From: Kibdelosporangium banguiense
GTDB taxonomy: Bacteria; Actinomycetota; Actinomycetes; Mycobacteriales; Pseudonocardiaceae
Assembly: GCF_017876405.1 (NCBI RefSeq)
Contig: NZ_JAGINW010000001.1
Location: forward strand, 2,741,203 to 2,805,202
Length of the DNA: 64,000 bases
Direction: 5' to 3'
Shown here piece by piece: positions 26,296 to 35,056 of the stretch; position 1 is the stretch's first letter, and each line of letters opens with the position of its first letter. The notes below the pieces were generated by a model, which ran no database searches, had not been told where the DNA came from, and was given only the letters and a program-made list of their open reading frames with translations. Made by a program: the position numbers and the translations under genes.

Positions 26296-26984
26296 GCGCA
26301 CCGTTGCTGACCGGCGACGACCTGAGGAAGTCGTTCGGCCCGACCGTCGCGCTCAGCGGCGCCGGTCTGGAGTTGTCGGCCGGTGAGGTGGTCGCGGTCA
26401 TGGGGCCGTCCGGGTCGGGCAAGTCGACCTTGCTGCACTGTCTCGCCGGAATCATCCGGCCTGACGGCGGAACCGTGCGCTACGACGGTCGTGATGTCTC
26501 CGCGATGTCCGACGGGCAGCGCAGCGCGTTGCGCCGCAGCGAATTCGGATTCGTCTTCCAGTTCGGTCAGCTTGTCCATGAGCTGACCTGTCTGGAGAAC
26601 GTGGCTCTGCCGTTGCGGCTCGGCGGCACCAAACGGGCCGAAGCCGAGCGCCAGGCCGCGCAATGGCTGGACCGCCTGGAGGTGGGCGATGTCGCGGGCA
26701 AGCGTCCCGGCGAGATCTCCGGCGGCCAAGGTCAGCGTGCCGCTGTGGCGCGTGCCTTGGTCACGCAGCCACGGGTGGTGTTCGCCGATGAGCCGACCGG
26801 GGCACTGGACTCCCTCAGCGGTGAGCGCGTCATGACTGCTCTTGTCGACGCGGTGAAACAAACCGGCGCCGCGATCCTGCTCGTCACACACGAGCCGCGC
26901 GTTGCCGCGTACTCCGACCGTGAGGTGATGATCCGGGACGGCAAGTCCCGTCAGGTCGAGAGCGTTCCGGCAGGTGGGGCATGA
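26292..26984 (+). CDS. ABC transporter ATP-binding protein (MacB/LolD type)
   Basis: 230-aa ATPase. Walker A is GPSGSGKST, the Q-loop lies in FVFQFGQLVHELT, the signature is ISGGQGQRAAVARAL (Ile in place of the usual Leu), Walker B is VVFADEPTGALD and the H-loop is LVTHEPRVA. Small size and the single domain match the MacB/FtsE/LolD class that pairs with FtsX-like permeases. It overlaps the PadR gene before it and the permease gene after it by 4 bases each, giving one coupled operon. Likely exports a peptide or antibiotic, or extracts a lipid. Confidence 0.9.
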   Translation: MSAPLLTGDDLRKSFGPTVALSGAGLELSAGEVVAVMGPSGSGKSTLLHCLAGIIRPDGGTVRYDGRDVSAMSDGQRSALRRSEFGFVFQFGQLVHELTCLENVALPLRLGGTKRAEAERQAAQWLDRLEVGDVAGKRPGEISGGQGQRAAVARALVTQPRVVFADEPTGALDSLSGERVMTALVDAVKQTGAAILLVTHEPRVAAYSDREVMIRDGKSRQVESVPAGGA

Positions 26985-29272
26985 CCCCGTCGCGGTGGAT
27001 CAACGATTTGGCCTTGGGGCTCCGGCTGGCCGTCGGGGGCGGCCGGATCTCCAGGACCGGTCTGGTCCGGCTGGTACTGGGCACAATCGGTGTCGGCCTC
27101 GCGGTCGTGGTGCTCTTGTTCGCCGCCTCGGTGAGGCCCGCGCTGGAGGCGCGGGAAGCACGTGTGGACGCGCAGACCTTCTTGAGGGACAGGCCGATGC
27201 CGGGCGCGGACCCGTTGTATTTGCGGCTTGCCGACACGAACTTTCGCGGTGACACCGTGAACCGGACGTATGTGCGCGCGGGCGGCCCTGCCGCGCCGAT
27301 ACCGCCAGGCATCGACCGGTTGCCTGGGCCTGGGGAAAGCTATGTGTCGCCCGCGTTGGCAAAGCTGCTGGCGTCGCCGGAAGGCGAGTTGCTGCGGCCC
27401 AGGTTCCCGGAGCGGATCGCCGGCACGATCGGCGAAGCGGGGGTCATCCGGCCGAACGACCTGTCCGCGATCGCCGGACCGGTCGGCCCGTTCGCGGACT
27501 CCCTGAAGGTGTACGACTTCGGCGGGAGCGCCTCCGGCGGCAGGCTGCGGGCGGAGTTGCTGATCATCTTGGTGCTCGGTGTGGTCGTACTGCTGCTCCC
27601 GGTATTCATCTTCATCGCGAGCAGTGCCCGGATCGCGGGTGCGGAACGAGATCAGCGGCTGGCCGCGTTGCGGCTGGTCGGCTCGGACGCCCGCCAGACG
27701 CGGCGGATCGCGGCGGCCGAGTCGCTGGTGAGCGCGCTGTTCGGACTGCTGTTCGGCGGCGGTGTGTTCTTGCTGGTGCGATCGTTCGCCGCCGACATCG
27801 AGATCGGCGGGGAGAATTTCTTCCCATCCGATCTGACCCCGTCCTGGCCGCTGTTGCTGCTCATTGTCGTGGTCGTGCCGCTGCTCGCGGTGCTGACAAC
27901 ACAGTTCGCGTTGCGCCGCACCATCATCGAGCCGTTGAGCCTTGTCCGGGAGGCCGCACCGATCCGGCGCCGGCTGGTGTGGCGGCTTGCTCTGATCGGG
28001 GCCGGCGTGCTGATGTTGTTCTTCGCCGGCATGGTCCGGACAGGTAGCGCGAGCGCCACCGTGCTGACCATCGTCGGCGCGACTCTGATGCTGCTCAGCG
28101 TGCCGGTCCTGTTGCCGTGGCTGCTTGAGCGGCTGAGCGCCAGGTTCGCCGGTGGCGGCAAGCCGGCTCTTCAGCTGGCCGTCCGGCGGTTGCAGCTCGA
28201 TTCGGGTACACCTGCCCGTGTGGTCGGCAGCCTCGCAGTGGTGCTCGCAGGCGCCGTCGCGTTGCAGTTTGTGCTGACCGCGCAGTCGAGCCAGGTCACC
28301 CAACGCCTCGACGACGGTGACAAGCTCGTGGTCGAGGTGGACGGCACGAGCGCAGGCCCTGCACAGACCGCGCTGCGCACTTTGCCGAATATGTCCGTCG
28401 ACTACCTCGTCTCGACTCTCACCATCGAGGATCGCGGTAGGTACAGCGTGATCACCATCGCCGACTGCGCGACGCTGACGCGCATCATCCAGGTGGATCA
28501 CTGCCAGGACGGCGACGGATTCACGCTGCCATCGACATACATGGGTTCACCAGGGCCGACGTCGGGCAGTACGGTCAACGCCGTCGAGCCCAGGGCACCC
28601 GGCAGCAGAACGCCACGGCCCGTCGTCGGCCAGATCGAATTGCCGGCGCAGCTTCCCGAGGTCGCACTCCGGCCCGGCGGGCAGTTCATCGTGAGTGGCC
28701 TCGTCCTGCTCACCCCGGGAGCGTTGCGAGCCACACCAGGGTTGTCGGCGGGTCTGACGGGCATGATCAGTGCCGGCTCCAGCGACGCGATCGAGCATGT
28801 CCGCAATGCCATCGACCCGTTTGACGCCAATGTCATCTCCAGCGGTCCCAGCGATGGCGACAACGCCGATGTACGGATGTTCCTGGAGATCCGCAAAGGA
28901 CTGCTCATCGGTTCGGTCTTCACGTTGCTGCTGGCGGCCATGAGCCTGCTCGTCGTCGCCGTCGAACAGACGCGGGAACGCCGCCGATCCATCGCCGCAC
29001 TGTCGGCGACCGGCGTTCCGTTAGGCACGCTTGTCCGATCCCTGTTGTGGCAGAACGCAATCCCGATGGTCATCGCCATTGCGATCGCAGTGGCATCCGG
29101 GCTCGGCGTTGCCGCACTGGTGTCCCGGCTGACCGGCTCGGATTTCGCCACGGACTGGACAACCGTCGGTCTGATGTCGGTCACCGCGGGCGTACTGATC
29201 CTGTTGGTCACCGCGTTGACACTGCCGGCCTTACGCAGCGCCACCCGGCTGACCGCACTCCGAACCGAATGA
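26981..29272 (+). CDS. FtsX-like ABC transporter permease
   Basis: 763-aa permease with two FtsX modules. There is an N-terminal helix (LVLGTIGVGLAVVVLLFAAS), an extracytoplasmic region of about 140 residues, three helices around 190-320, several more in the middle (GAGVLMLFFAGM, VLLPWLLERL), and a final set of three helices (GSVFTLLLAAMSLLVVAVEQ and following) after a second large extracytoplasmic domain. This is the ten-helix layout of actinobacterial MacB-like exporters. ATG 26981 overlaps the ATPase stop. It should form the membrane channel or mechanical arm with the adjacent ATPase. Substrate unknown. Confidence 0.87.
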   Translation: MTPSRWINDLALGLRLAVGGGRISRTGLVRLVLGTIGVGLAVVVLLFAASVRPALEAREARVDAQTFLRDRPMPGADPLYLRLADTNFRGDTVNRTYVRAGGPAAPIPPGIDRLPGPGESYVSPALAKLLASPEGELLRPRFPERIAGTIGEAGVIRPNDLSAIAGPVGPFADSLKVYDFGGSASGGRLRAELLIILVLGVVVLLLPVFIFIASSARIAGAERDQRLAALRLVGSDARQTRRIAAAESLVSALFGLLFGGGVFLLVRSFAADIEIGGENFFPSDLTPSWPLLLLIVVVVPLLAVLTTQFALRRTIIEPLSLVREAAPIRRRLVWRLALIGAGVLMLFFAGMVRTGSASATVLTIVGATLMLLSVPVLLPWLLERLSARFAGGGKPALQLAVRRLQLDSGTPARVVGSLAVVLAGAVALQFVLTAQSSQVTQRLDDGDKLVVEVDGTSAGPAQTALRTLPNMSVDYLVSTLTIEDRGRYSVITIADCATLTRIIQVDHCQDGDGFTLPSTYMGSPGPTSGSTVNAVEPRAPGSRTPRPVVGQIELPAQLPEVALRPGGQFIVSGLVLLTPGALRATPGLSAGLTGMISAGSSDAIEHVRNAIDPFDANVISSGPSDGDNADVRMFLEIRKGLLIGSVFTLLLAAMSLLVVAVEQTRERRRSIAALSATGVPLGTLVRSLLWQNAIPMVIAIAIAVASGLGVAALVSRLTGSDFATDWTTVGLMSVTAGVLILLVTALTLPALRSATRLTALRTE

Positions 29273-29287
29273 CGCCCTCAGGGGCCG

Positions 29288-29854
29288 TCACAGTTCTTTG
29301 ATGACTCGACAGGGATTGCCCGCCGCGAACACACGCGGCGGGAGGTCGCGGGTGACTACGCTGCCCGCGCCGACCACGGTGTTCTCGCCGATGGTCACAC
29401 CTGGGCACACGATGACGCCGCCGCCCATCCACACGTTGTCGCCGATGGTGATGGGTGCGGCGGTCTCCCAGCGCTGACGGCGGGCTTCGTGGTCCTCCAT
29501 CGGGTGCAGCGCGGTCAGTAGCTGGGCACGCGGCCCGATCGAGACGTCGTTGCCGATCGTGATCGGGGCGCAGTCCATCAGGATCGCGTCGTAGTTGAGG
29601 AAGCTGTTGTCCCCGAGCCGGATCAGATAGCCGTAGTCACACTGGAACCGCGGCATGATCCACGAGCCCTCGCCGAGCCCGCCCAGCAGCTCGGTCAGGA
29701 TCTTCCGGCGTTGCTCGTCCTCGCCTGACCTGGTCGCGTTGAAGGTGTCCAGCAGGGCCTGGCAGTGTCGCCGTTCGGCCACCAGCACAGGATCGTTGTC
29801 CTTGTACAACTGCCCGCTGAGCATCCGCTCTTTCTGATCAGTCACCCAGCCCAT
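29288..29854 (-). CDS. Maltose-type sugar O-acetyltransferase
   Basis: 188-aa left-handed beta-helix acetyltransferase. The N-terminal mac domain is recognisable (KERMLSGQLYKDNDPVLVAE), and hexapeptide repeats follow (ITIGNDVSIGPRAQLLTALH, ITIGDNVWMGGGVIVCPGVT, IGENTVVGAGSVVTRDLP). The catalytic His lies in TALHPM. It ends GNPCRVIKEL as in Maa/NodL/LacA proteins. It transfers acetyl from acetyl-CoA to glucose, maltose or a similar sugar. It is convergent with the ABC permease with 15 bases between stop codons. The start ATG 29854 has no strong ribosome site; GTG four codons in is an alternative. Confidence 0.88.
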   Translation of the reverse strand: MGWVTDQKERMLSGQLYKDNDPVLVAERRHCQALLDTFNATRSGEDEQRRKILTELLGGLGEGSWIMPRFQCDYGYLIRLGDNSFLNYDAILMDCAPITIGNDVSIGPRAQLLTALHPMEDHEARRQRWETAAPITIGDNVWMGGGVIVCPGVTIGENTVVGAGSVVTRDLPPRVFAAGNPCRVIKEL

Positions 29855-29873
29855 ACTGCAGCAAATGATCAGG

Positions 29874-30584
29874 TCACATCAGCAGGTATGCCGCGTTTCC
29901 GAGCCTGACCACGGTTTCGTGTGAGGGCAACGTTTCCGAGCCGAGTGTTGGGCCGCTGTGCCTGCGGTGGAAGGCGGTCAGCACGGCGTGCCTGGGTTCT
30001 GCGGAGGCGTTCGGTGTGCCGGAATGCCACAGATGGCTGTTGAACAGCCAGCAGGTGCCGGCCGGGCCGGTGAGCAGCACTTCGTCAGGATGCCTGCCGT
30101 GGCCGACGGGCGGCCTGAACGCGTGGTCCAGGTGTGAGCCCGGGACAACCCGGGTTGCGCCGTTCGTGAGGGTGAACGCGGTGAGCGCGACGATCGCTGT
30201 GCACACACGCCACTGGCCAGGGCCGGCTCGGTCGGTAGCGTCCATGTGCAGTGCTTGGCCACCGTGGCCCGGCCGGCCGGCCCGGTAGTGCATCTCCCGG
30301 ATCTGGAAGTCCGGGCCGAGCAGGTGGGTGACCGCGGCGAGCAGGGCTGGCCGCAGCCACAGTGAGTCGAACAGGCTGCCCTGGTCCAGCAGGCCTTTCA
30401 GATGCAGCGTTCCGCCCTGGCGGCTGCCTTCCAGCAGCCTGGTGATCTCCGCGATCAGCTGTCCGGCCAGCGCCTCGCCGACGAACCCGTCGAGCCGGCA
30501 GTAGCCCAGCTCGTCCAGGTCGGCCCGCTGTTGGGGGACGAGCGCCTCGGGTGAGACCCCCAGCTCGTCCAGAACCTCCCGCAT
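29874..30584 (-). CDS. Phytanoyl-CoA dioxygenase (PhyH) family protein
   Basis: 236-aa Fe(II)/2-oxoglutarate-dependent oxygenase of the PhyH family. The iron ligands are visible: HMD (His113, Asp115) and His187 in NSHLWHSGTPN, with Arg198 placed to bind 2-oxoglutarate. VVPGSHLDHAF is the PhyH-typical motif between them. Enzymes of this group hydroxylate fatty acyl-CoAs, amino acids, ectoine or natural products; nothing adjacent fixes the substrate. ATG 30584 has GGGAGG too close to serve cleanly as a ribosome site; CAGCCT seven bases upstream could indicate another leaderless start. It diverges from the DUF3224 gene. Confidence 0.82.
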   Translation of the reverse strand: MREVLDELGVSPEALVPQQRADLDELGYCRLDGFVGEALAGQLIAEITRLLEGSRQGGTLHLKGLLDQGSLFDSLWLRPALLAAVTHLLGPDFQIREMHYRAGRPGHGGQALHMDATDRAGPGQWRVCTAIVALTAFTLTNGATRVVPGSHLDHAFRPPVGHGRHPDEVLLTGPAGTCWLFNSHLWHSGTPNASAEPRHAVLTAFHRRHSGPTLGSETLPSHETVVRLGNAAYLLM

Positions 30585-30670
30585 GCCTCCCAGGCTGGCT
30601 GCTGGTCGCGCGACTCGCCAGACATGTCACCTGATCAGGCCTCTTGACGAGATTGGGGAAACTCTCCGCT

Positions 30671-30691
30671 ACCTGACATTTCCTGTCAGGT
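30671..30691. promoter_or_regulatory. Inverted repeat upstream of the DUF3224 gene
   Basis: ACCTGACA-TTTCC-TGTCAGGT is a perfect 8-base inverted repeat with a five-base spacer, about 20 bases before ATG 30712. Size, symmetry and position fit an operator for a dimeric regulator, whose identity is unknown. Confidence 0.6.
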
Positions 30692-30711
30692 ATGGCGGGC
30701 AGGCTGGGGAT

Positions 30712-31089
30712 ATGAACAAGTTCGAATGCACCAAGTGGGACGAGCTGGCCTATGCCGAGGCCACTGACAACGCAAAGATCGGCGACGCGAAGATGACCTT
30801 CGCCTACACCGGCGTCGTCGAAGGTGAGGGAAAGTCCGCCGCCCTGCTGATCTACACCGCGGACGGCTCGGGCACCGCGACCGGCGCGGAGCTGTTCACC
30901 GGGCGGATCAACGGCCGCGAGGGCACGGTCATCTTCCACACCACCAACACTTTCGACGCCGAAGGCGTGACCGGGACCTTCACGGTCGTGCCGGGTACCG
31001 GGACGGGCGAACTGGCCGGTGCCGGAGGTTCCGGTGCCTATGAGATGAAGATGGGCACCATGTCGACGGACTACACCTTCACGAGCTGA
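30712..31089 (+). CDS. DUF3224 domain protein
   Basis: 125-aa protein of the DUF3224 family, a small beta-barrel. FECTKWDELAY opens the protein, followed by AKMTFAYTGVVEGEGKSAAL, TGRINGREGTVIFHTTNTFD, VVPGTGTGELAGAGGSG and TDYTF, which matches the usual family layout and length. Soluble, with no signal peptide. The biochemical role is unknown. I chose ATG 30712; the frame is open upstream to 30583, but homology begins at the ATG. It converges with the PucR-type regulator gene, and the two 3' ends overlap by 11 bases. Confidence 0.8.
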   Translation: MNKFECTKWDELAYAEATDNAKIGDAKMTFAYTGVVEGEGKSAALLIYTADGSGTATGAELFTGRINGREGTVIFHTTNTFDAEGVTGTFTVVPGTGTGELAGAGGSGAYEMKMGTMSTDYTFTS

Positions 31090-32878
31090 TTGTCAGTACC
31101 CGCAAGGCAAGTTGCAGTTCCAGGGCGCGCTCGGGCGTGTTCCAGTCCTCGCCGAGCAGTGACGCGATCCGGTCGAGGCGTTGCGTCACGGTGTTCACGT
31201 GCACGTGCAGCACGTCTTTGGCAGCTGTCAGGCTGGATCCGCACTCGAAGTACGTCCGCAGCGTCCTGATCAACTCGGTGCCGCGTCGCTCGTCGTAGTC
31301 GAGCACCGGCCCGAGTGTGCTGCGCAGGAAGCCGTCCACGTCGGCCCGGTCGCCGAGCAGGACACCGACAAAGCCCAGCCCGGCCATGCAAGCGCCCGTC
31401 CCGTCCTGGCCGAGGGCTCTGAGCGCACGCAGGCATCGGCCGGCCTCGGCGTGGGCGGCGGCCAGTTCGACCGGGCCGGTCGCCGGGCCGGCCGCGCCGA
31501 CGGTGACCGGGCACCCGGTGGCGTTGGTCAACGCCCGCGCCACCTTGTCGGGATCGCCGTCGACCGTCAGCAGCACGACTTGCTCCGCGTGCACACCGAC
31601 CAGCGCGGCGTGTCCTGCCGCCGAGGCCGCGAGTCGCCCACGCGACACCCCGTCCGCGTGGGCGATCAGAACACTGTGCGGCGCAGCCAGATTCACGCCC
31701 AGCCGACGGCCACGGGCGATCAAGGAACCGGGATTCCGGTCGGGCGTGGTCAGCAGGTCCGTCAGGAGCTCACCGCGAACCTGCTCTTCGACGTGCGCCA
31801 CAGATCGGCGCAACAGCAGCAACAACGCTGTCACCAGGCTGGCTCGTTCGAACAGCAGGCGGTCGGCGTCGGTCAGTGAAGGCCGTCCGGTCAGCACCAG
31901 ACTGCCGAGAAGTTCCGGTCCCGCGAGCGCGGCGCAGACCCAGGTGTCCCCATTGGACACAGCTCGTCCGCTCGACTGCGCGCGGGCAACGACATGCGCG
32001 GGTGGCAGAACAGACTTGCCGACACAGGCCAGTTGGACACCGGTGGCGTCGTGCAACACGATCCCGCCATCAAGGACCTGCGCGACCGCGGCTGCGACGG
32101 CAGGTGCGTCGGCGCCGCGCAACACCAGGTCGGTCAACCGGTCGTGCACTTCCTCGGCCCGGCGGATCGATTCGTTGGCGCGCCTTGTCTCGGCCAGCAG
32201 TTGCGCGTTGTCGATCGAGATCGACGCGTGGTCGGCGAGCGACGACAGCAGAGCGACTTCGTCAGGCGAGTAGGACCGGAAAGCGCGATCCGCCGCGTAC
32301 AGCACGCCGATCACGCGCCTGCCCAGGGTCAACGGCACCCCGATGATCGACACCAGGCCTTCCTCACGGACGGCTGTGTCGATGACGGTCGTGTGCTTGA
32401 ACCGGCTGTCGGCGAAGTAGTCCGGTGTGGCGTACGGCAGGGCAGTCTGGGCGACCAGTCCGCCGAGGCCTTCCCCGATACCCAGCGACAGCTGCTGGAA
32501 CAGCGCGGACACAGAGCCTTCGGTGACCCGCATGTACGTCTGCCCGCCGACGTCGTCGTTCAGGCTCAGGTACGACACGTCGACGCCGAGCAACATCCGC
32601 ACCCGGTGCACGATCTGCCGCAGCACAGCGTCCGGGTCACGCAGCCGGGCCAGGTCGTTGGCCGTGTCCACCAGCGCCGACAGCTCAGCCTCACGACGCT
32701 GGTGCTCGACGAGCGTGTGCCGGACCCGCAACGCCGCATCGGTCGCCGCCTCCCACTCCGCGGCCTCGTCGGGCGACATGCCGAGAGCGCGGCTGGCGGC
32801 CAGCTTGGTGAGCCGTTCGCCATCCGCTCCCTCGGCCAGCAGCTCAAGCAGCTCCCGAAACGCTTTCACGCCGGTCAT
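31079..32878 (-). CDS. GAF-PucR/CdaR family transcriptional regulator
   Basis: 599-aa regulator. After a helical N-terminus, a GAF domain spans about residues 80-240 (VDVSYLSLNDDVGGQTYMRV, IIGVPLTLGRRVIGVLYAAD). A CdaR-like GGDEF-derived middle follows, and the C-terminus holds the PucR helix-turn-helix (LIRTLRTYFECGSSLTAAKD then LHVHVNTVTQRLDRI). This type senses a small molecule and activates catabolic operons. I chose ATG 32878; it overlaps the transporter gene's 3' end by 35 bases, making it third in the operon with bdhA-like and MHS genes. It therefore probably responds to 3-hydroxybutyrate or a related acid (inference). Confidence 0.83.
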   Translation of the reverse strand: MTGVKAFRELLELLAEGADGERLTKLAASRALGMSPDEAAEWEAATDAALRVRHTLVEHQRREAELSALVDTANDLARLRDPDAVLRQIVHRVRMLLGVDVSYLSLNDDVGGQTYMRVTEGSVSALFQQLSLGIGEGLGGLVAQTALPYATPDYFADSRFKHTTVIDTAVREEGLVSIIGVPLTLGRRVIGVLYAADRAFRSYSPDEVALLSSLADHASISIDNAQLLAETRRANESIRRAEEVHDRLTDLVLRGADAPAVAAAVAQVLDGGIVLHDATGVQLACVGKSVLPPAHVVARAQSSGRAVSNGDTWVCAALAGPELLGSLVLTGRPSLTDADRLLFERASLVTALLLLLRRSVAHVEEQVRGELLTDLLTTPDRNPGSLIARGRRLGVNLAAPHSVLIAHADGVSRGRLAASAAGHAALVGVHAEQVVLLTVDGDPDKVARALTNATGCPVTVGAAGPATGPVELAAAHAEAGRCLRALRALGQDGTGACMAGLGFVGVLLGDRADVDGFLRSTLGPVLDYDERRGTELIRTLRTYFECGSSLTAAKDVLHVHVNTVTQRLDRIASLLGEDWNTPERALELQLALRVLTISS

Positions 32879-34166
32879 CCTGTCCCAGGTGGACGCCTCG
32901 TGTCTCGCGGGCAAGGACGATCGCGACCACTGTGACGACACACATCGCGGCCACGTACACCGAGATCGGCCACGACTCGCCGGTGTCCTGGAGCAGCGCG
33001 GTCGCGATCAACGGCGCCACGGCACCTGCGCCGAGCGACGCGAGTTGGTAGCCGACGGATGCACCCGAGTACCGAACCCTGGTGTCGAACAGTTCGGCGA
33101 AGAACGCCGCCTGCGGGCCATACATCGCGCCGTGCAGCAACAGGCCGAGCGAGACAGCCAACGTGATCATCCAGAACGACTTGGTGTCCAGCATTCCGAA
33201 GAAGAGGAACGCCCAGACACCCATGCCCACTGTGCCGAACAGGTACACCCCACGGCGTCCGACCCGGTCGGAAAGCGCGCCCCACAACGGAATCGAGATC
33301 AGATGGACGACCGAACCGATGAGCACCGCGTTCAGCCCGACCGACCTGGGTATCTGCAACTGCAGAGTCAGGTACACCAGCAGGAACCCGGTGATCACGT
33401 AGTACGAGCCGTTCTCCGCGATCCGGGCGCCCATCGCGATCAGCACCTCGCGCCAGCTGCGCCGGAACACCTGCACGATCGGCGCCTTCTCCGGCGCGCC
33501 ACCGGCCTTTGCCTGTGCCTCAAGGAAGATCGGCGACTCGGCGACCGCGAGCCGGATCCACAGCCCGATCAGCACCAGCACCGCGGACAGCAGGAACGCG
33601 ATCCGCCAGCCCCAAGCCAGGAACTGCTCGTCGGTCTGGACCGCGGCGAGAACCGCGAGCACCGCCGTGGCCAGCAGGTTCCCCGCGGGTACCCCGGCCT
33701 GTGGCCAGGATGACCAGAAACCTCGTCGCTCAGCCGATCCGTGCTCCGACACGATGAGCACGGCCCCGCCCCACTCGCCGCCGATCGCGAAGCCCTGCAC
33801 CAGTCGCAGCACAGTCAGCAGAATCGGCGCGGCCAGGCCGATCGTGGCGTACCCGGGCAGCAGGCCGATCAGGAACGTCGAGACACCCATCAGCAACAGA
33901 CTGAGCACCAGCAGCCGCTTGCGGCCGATCTTGTCGCCGTAGTGGCCGAACACCAGCCCGCCGAGCGGCCTGGCCACGAACCCCAGCGCGTATGTGCCCA
34001 ACGACAGCAGCGTGCCGTTCAACGGGTCGGAGGTCGGGAAGAACACCTTGTTGAACACCAGGGTCGCGGCCGAGGTGTAGAGGAAGAAGTCGTACCACTC
34101 GACCGTGGTGCCCACCATGCTGGCACCGATGATCTTGCGTAGCGAGCTCGGGTTCGCGGTCGTCAA
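32844..34166 (-). CDS. MHS-family MFS transporter
   Basis: 440-aa major facilitator of the metabolite:H+ symporter group (ShiA/ProP/KgtP type). The signature VGTTVEWYDFFLY in helix 1 and GHYGDKIGRKRLLVLSL between helices 2 and 3 are diagnostic; RLVQGFAIGGEWGGAVLIVS is equally typical, and GALSDRVGRRGVYL opens the second half. I assign a TTG start at 34166 because AAGGAGG lies eight bases upstream and the frame further up overlaps the SDR gene. Fourteen bases separate it from the SDR stop. With a 3-hydroxybutyrate dehydrogenase-like partner, uptake of a short hydroxy or keto acid is a sensible guess. Confidence 0.87.
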   Translation of the reverse strand: MTTANPSSLRKIIGASMVGTTVEWYDFFLYTSAATLVFNKVFFPTSDPLNGTLLSLGTYALGFVARPLGGLVFGHYGDKIGRKRLLVLSLLLMGVSTFLIGLLPGYATIGLAAPILLTVLRLVQGFAIGGEWGGAVLIVSEHGSAERRGFWSSWPQAGVPAGNLLATAVLAVLAAVQTDEQFLAWGWRIAFLLSAVLVLIGLWIRLAVAESPIFLEAQAKAGGAPEKAPIVQVFRRSWREVLIAMGARIAENGSYYVITGFLLVYLTLQLQIPRSVGLNAVLIGSVVHLISIPLWGALSDRVGRRGVYLFGTVGMGVWAFLFFGMLDTKSFWMITLAVSLGLLLHGAMYGPQAAFFAELFDTRVRYSGASVGYQLASLGAGAVAPLIATALLQDTGESWPISVYVAAMCVVTVVAIVLARETRGVHLGQDDRRESVSGAA

Positions 34167-34180
34167 TGGCCGCACCTCCT

Positions 34181-34930
34181 TCAGCTGGCGGTCCAGCCGC
34201 CGTCCATCGCGATCGACGTGCCGGTGACGTGCCCGGAGTGCGGTCCGCACAGCCAGAGCACGACGTCGGCGACGTCCTCGGGGTCGATCAGGCGCTTCAC
34301 CGCGGGGCGGTCGAGCATGATGTGCTCGACGACCTGGTCGGCGCTGATGCCGTGCGCCTCGGCCTGTGCTGCGATCTGGCTTGTGACCAGCTGCGTCCGG
34401 ACGTAACCGGGGTTCACGCAGTTGCTGGTCACGCCACGCGGCGCCCCCTCAAGCGCCGCCACTTTGCTGAGCCCTTCCAGCGCGTGCTTGGCCGTCACGT
34501 ATCCCGCCTTGAACGCGCTGGCCCGCAGACCGTGCGCGCTGGAGATGTTCACGATCCGGCCCCAGCCTTTGGCGTACATGTGCGGCAGCGATCGGCGGAT
34601 CAGCAGGAAGGGCGCTGTCACCATCACTGCCTGCAGCTGGGCGAACTTCTCGGCCGGGAACTCATGGATCGGCGCGACGTGCTGCAGGCCGGCGTTGTTG
34701 ACCAGGATGTCGATCTCGGCCGGTAACCCTTCGGCACCGCCCGCGAGGTCCACCTCGTGCGCCCAGCCGCCGATCTCGGCGGCCACGGCCTCGGCCGCGG
34801 CGCCGTCCAGGTCCGCGACGTGCACCTTGGCCCCGGCTCCGGCCAGCGCTTTCGCGCAGGCCAGCCCGATGCCGTGGGCGCCGCCGGTGACGAGCGCGAC
34901 CCGGCCACTGTGAGGTACGCCACTGCTCAT
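34181..34930 (-). CDS. 3-hydroxybutyrate dehydrogenase-like SDR
   Basis: 249-aa short-chain dehydrogenase. The cofactor motif is TGGAHGIG, NNAGLQHVAPIHEFP follows, and catalytic Ser130/131, Tyr144 and Lys148 are in ISSAHG and YVTAK. The stretches after NNAG and LDRPAVKRLIDPEDVADVV closely resemble bacterial D-3-hydroxybutyrate dehydrogenase, which interconverts 3-hydroxybutyrate and acetoacetate with NAD. First gene of the operon with an MHS transporter and a PucR-type regulator. ATG 34930 is preceded by TAGCGT eight bases upstream (34944-34939), a possible leaderless promoter. Confidence in SDR is near certain; the substrate is likely but unproven. Confidence 0.85.
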   Translation of the reverse strand: MSSGVPHSGRVALVTGGAHGIGLACAKALAGAGAKVHVADLDGAAAEAVAAEIGGWAHEVDLAGGAEGLPAEIDILVNNAGLQHVAPIHEFPAEKFAQLQAVMVTAPFLLIRRSLPHMYAKGWGRIVNISSAHGLRASAFKAGYVTAKHALEGLSKVAALEGAPRGVTSNCVNPGYVRTQLVTSQIAAQAEAHGISADQVVEHIMLDRPAVKRLIDPEDVADVVLWLCGPHSGHVTGTSIAMDGGWTAS

Positions 34931-35043
34931 GGTTCATCACGCTAGGTGCCATTTCCGGTGGCGGCCATGTGCGGGCGAGCCATAACTTGCGGGACTGTTA
35001 TGTGGATGAAAGCCGAGTGCGCGCATGCGGGCCCGGCCATAAG

Positions 35044-35049
35044 TAGTCT
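35044..35049 (+). promoter_or_regulatory. -10 element, leaderless zinc-ribbon gene
   Basis: TAGTCT, then seven bases to GTG 35057. No ribosome-binding sequence precedes the start. Confidence 0.55.
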
Positions 35050-35056
35050 GGCGGGT

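Noticed and set aside
24433..26301. 622-codon minus-strand open frame
   Set aside because: Antisense to the DUF445 and padR genes, with His/Asp/Gln-rich composition and no motifs. The plus-strand genes have clear families and start signals.
26951..28501. 516-codon minus-strand open frame
   Set aside because: Antisense of the FtsX-like permease, which has obvious membrane helices and operon coupling.
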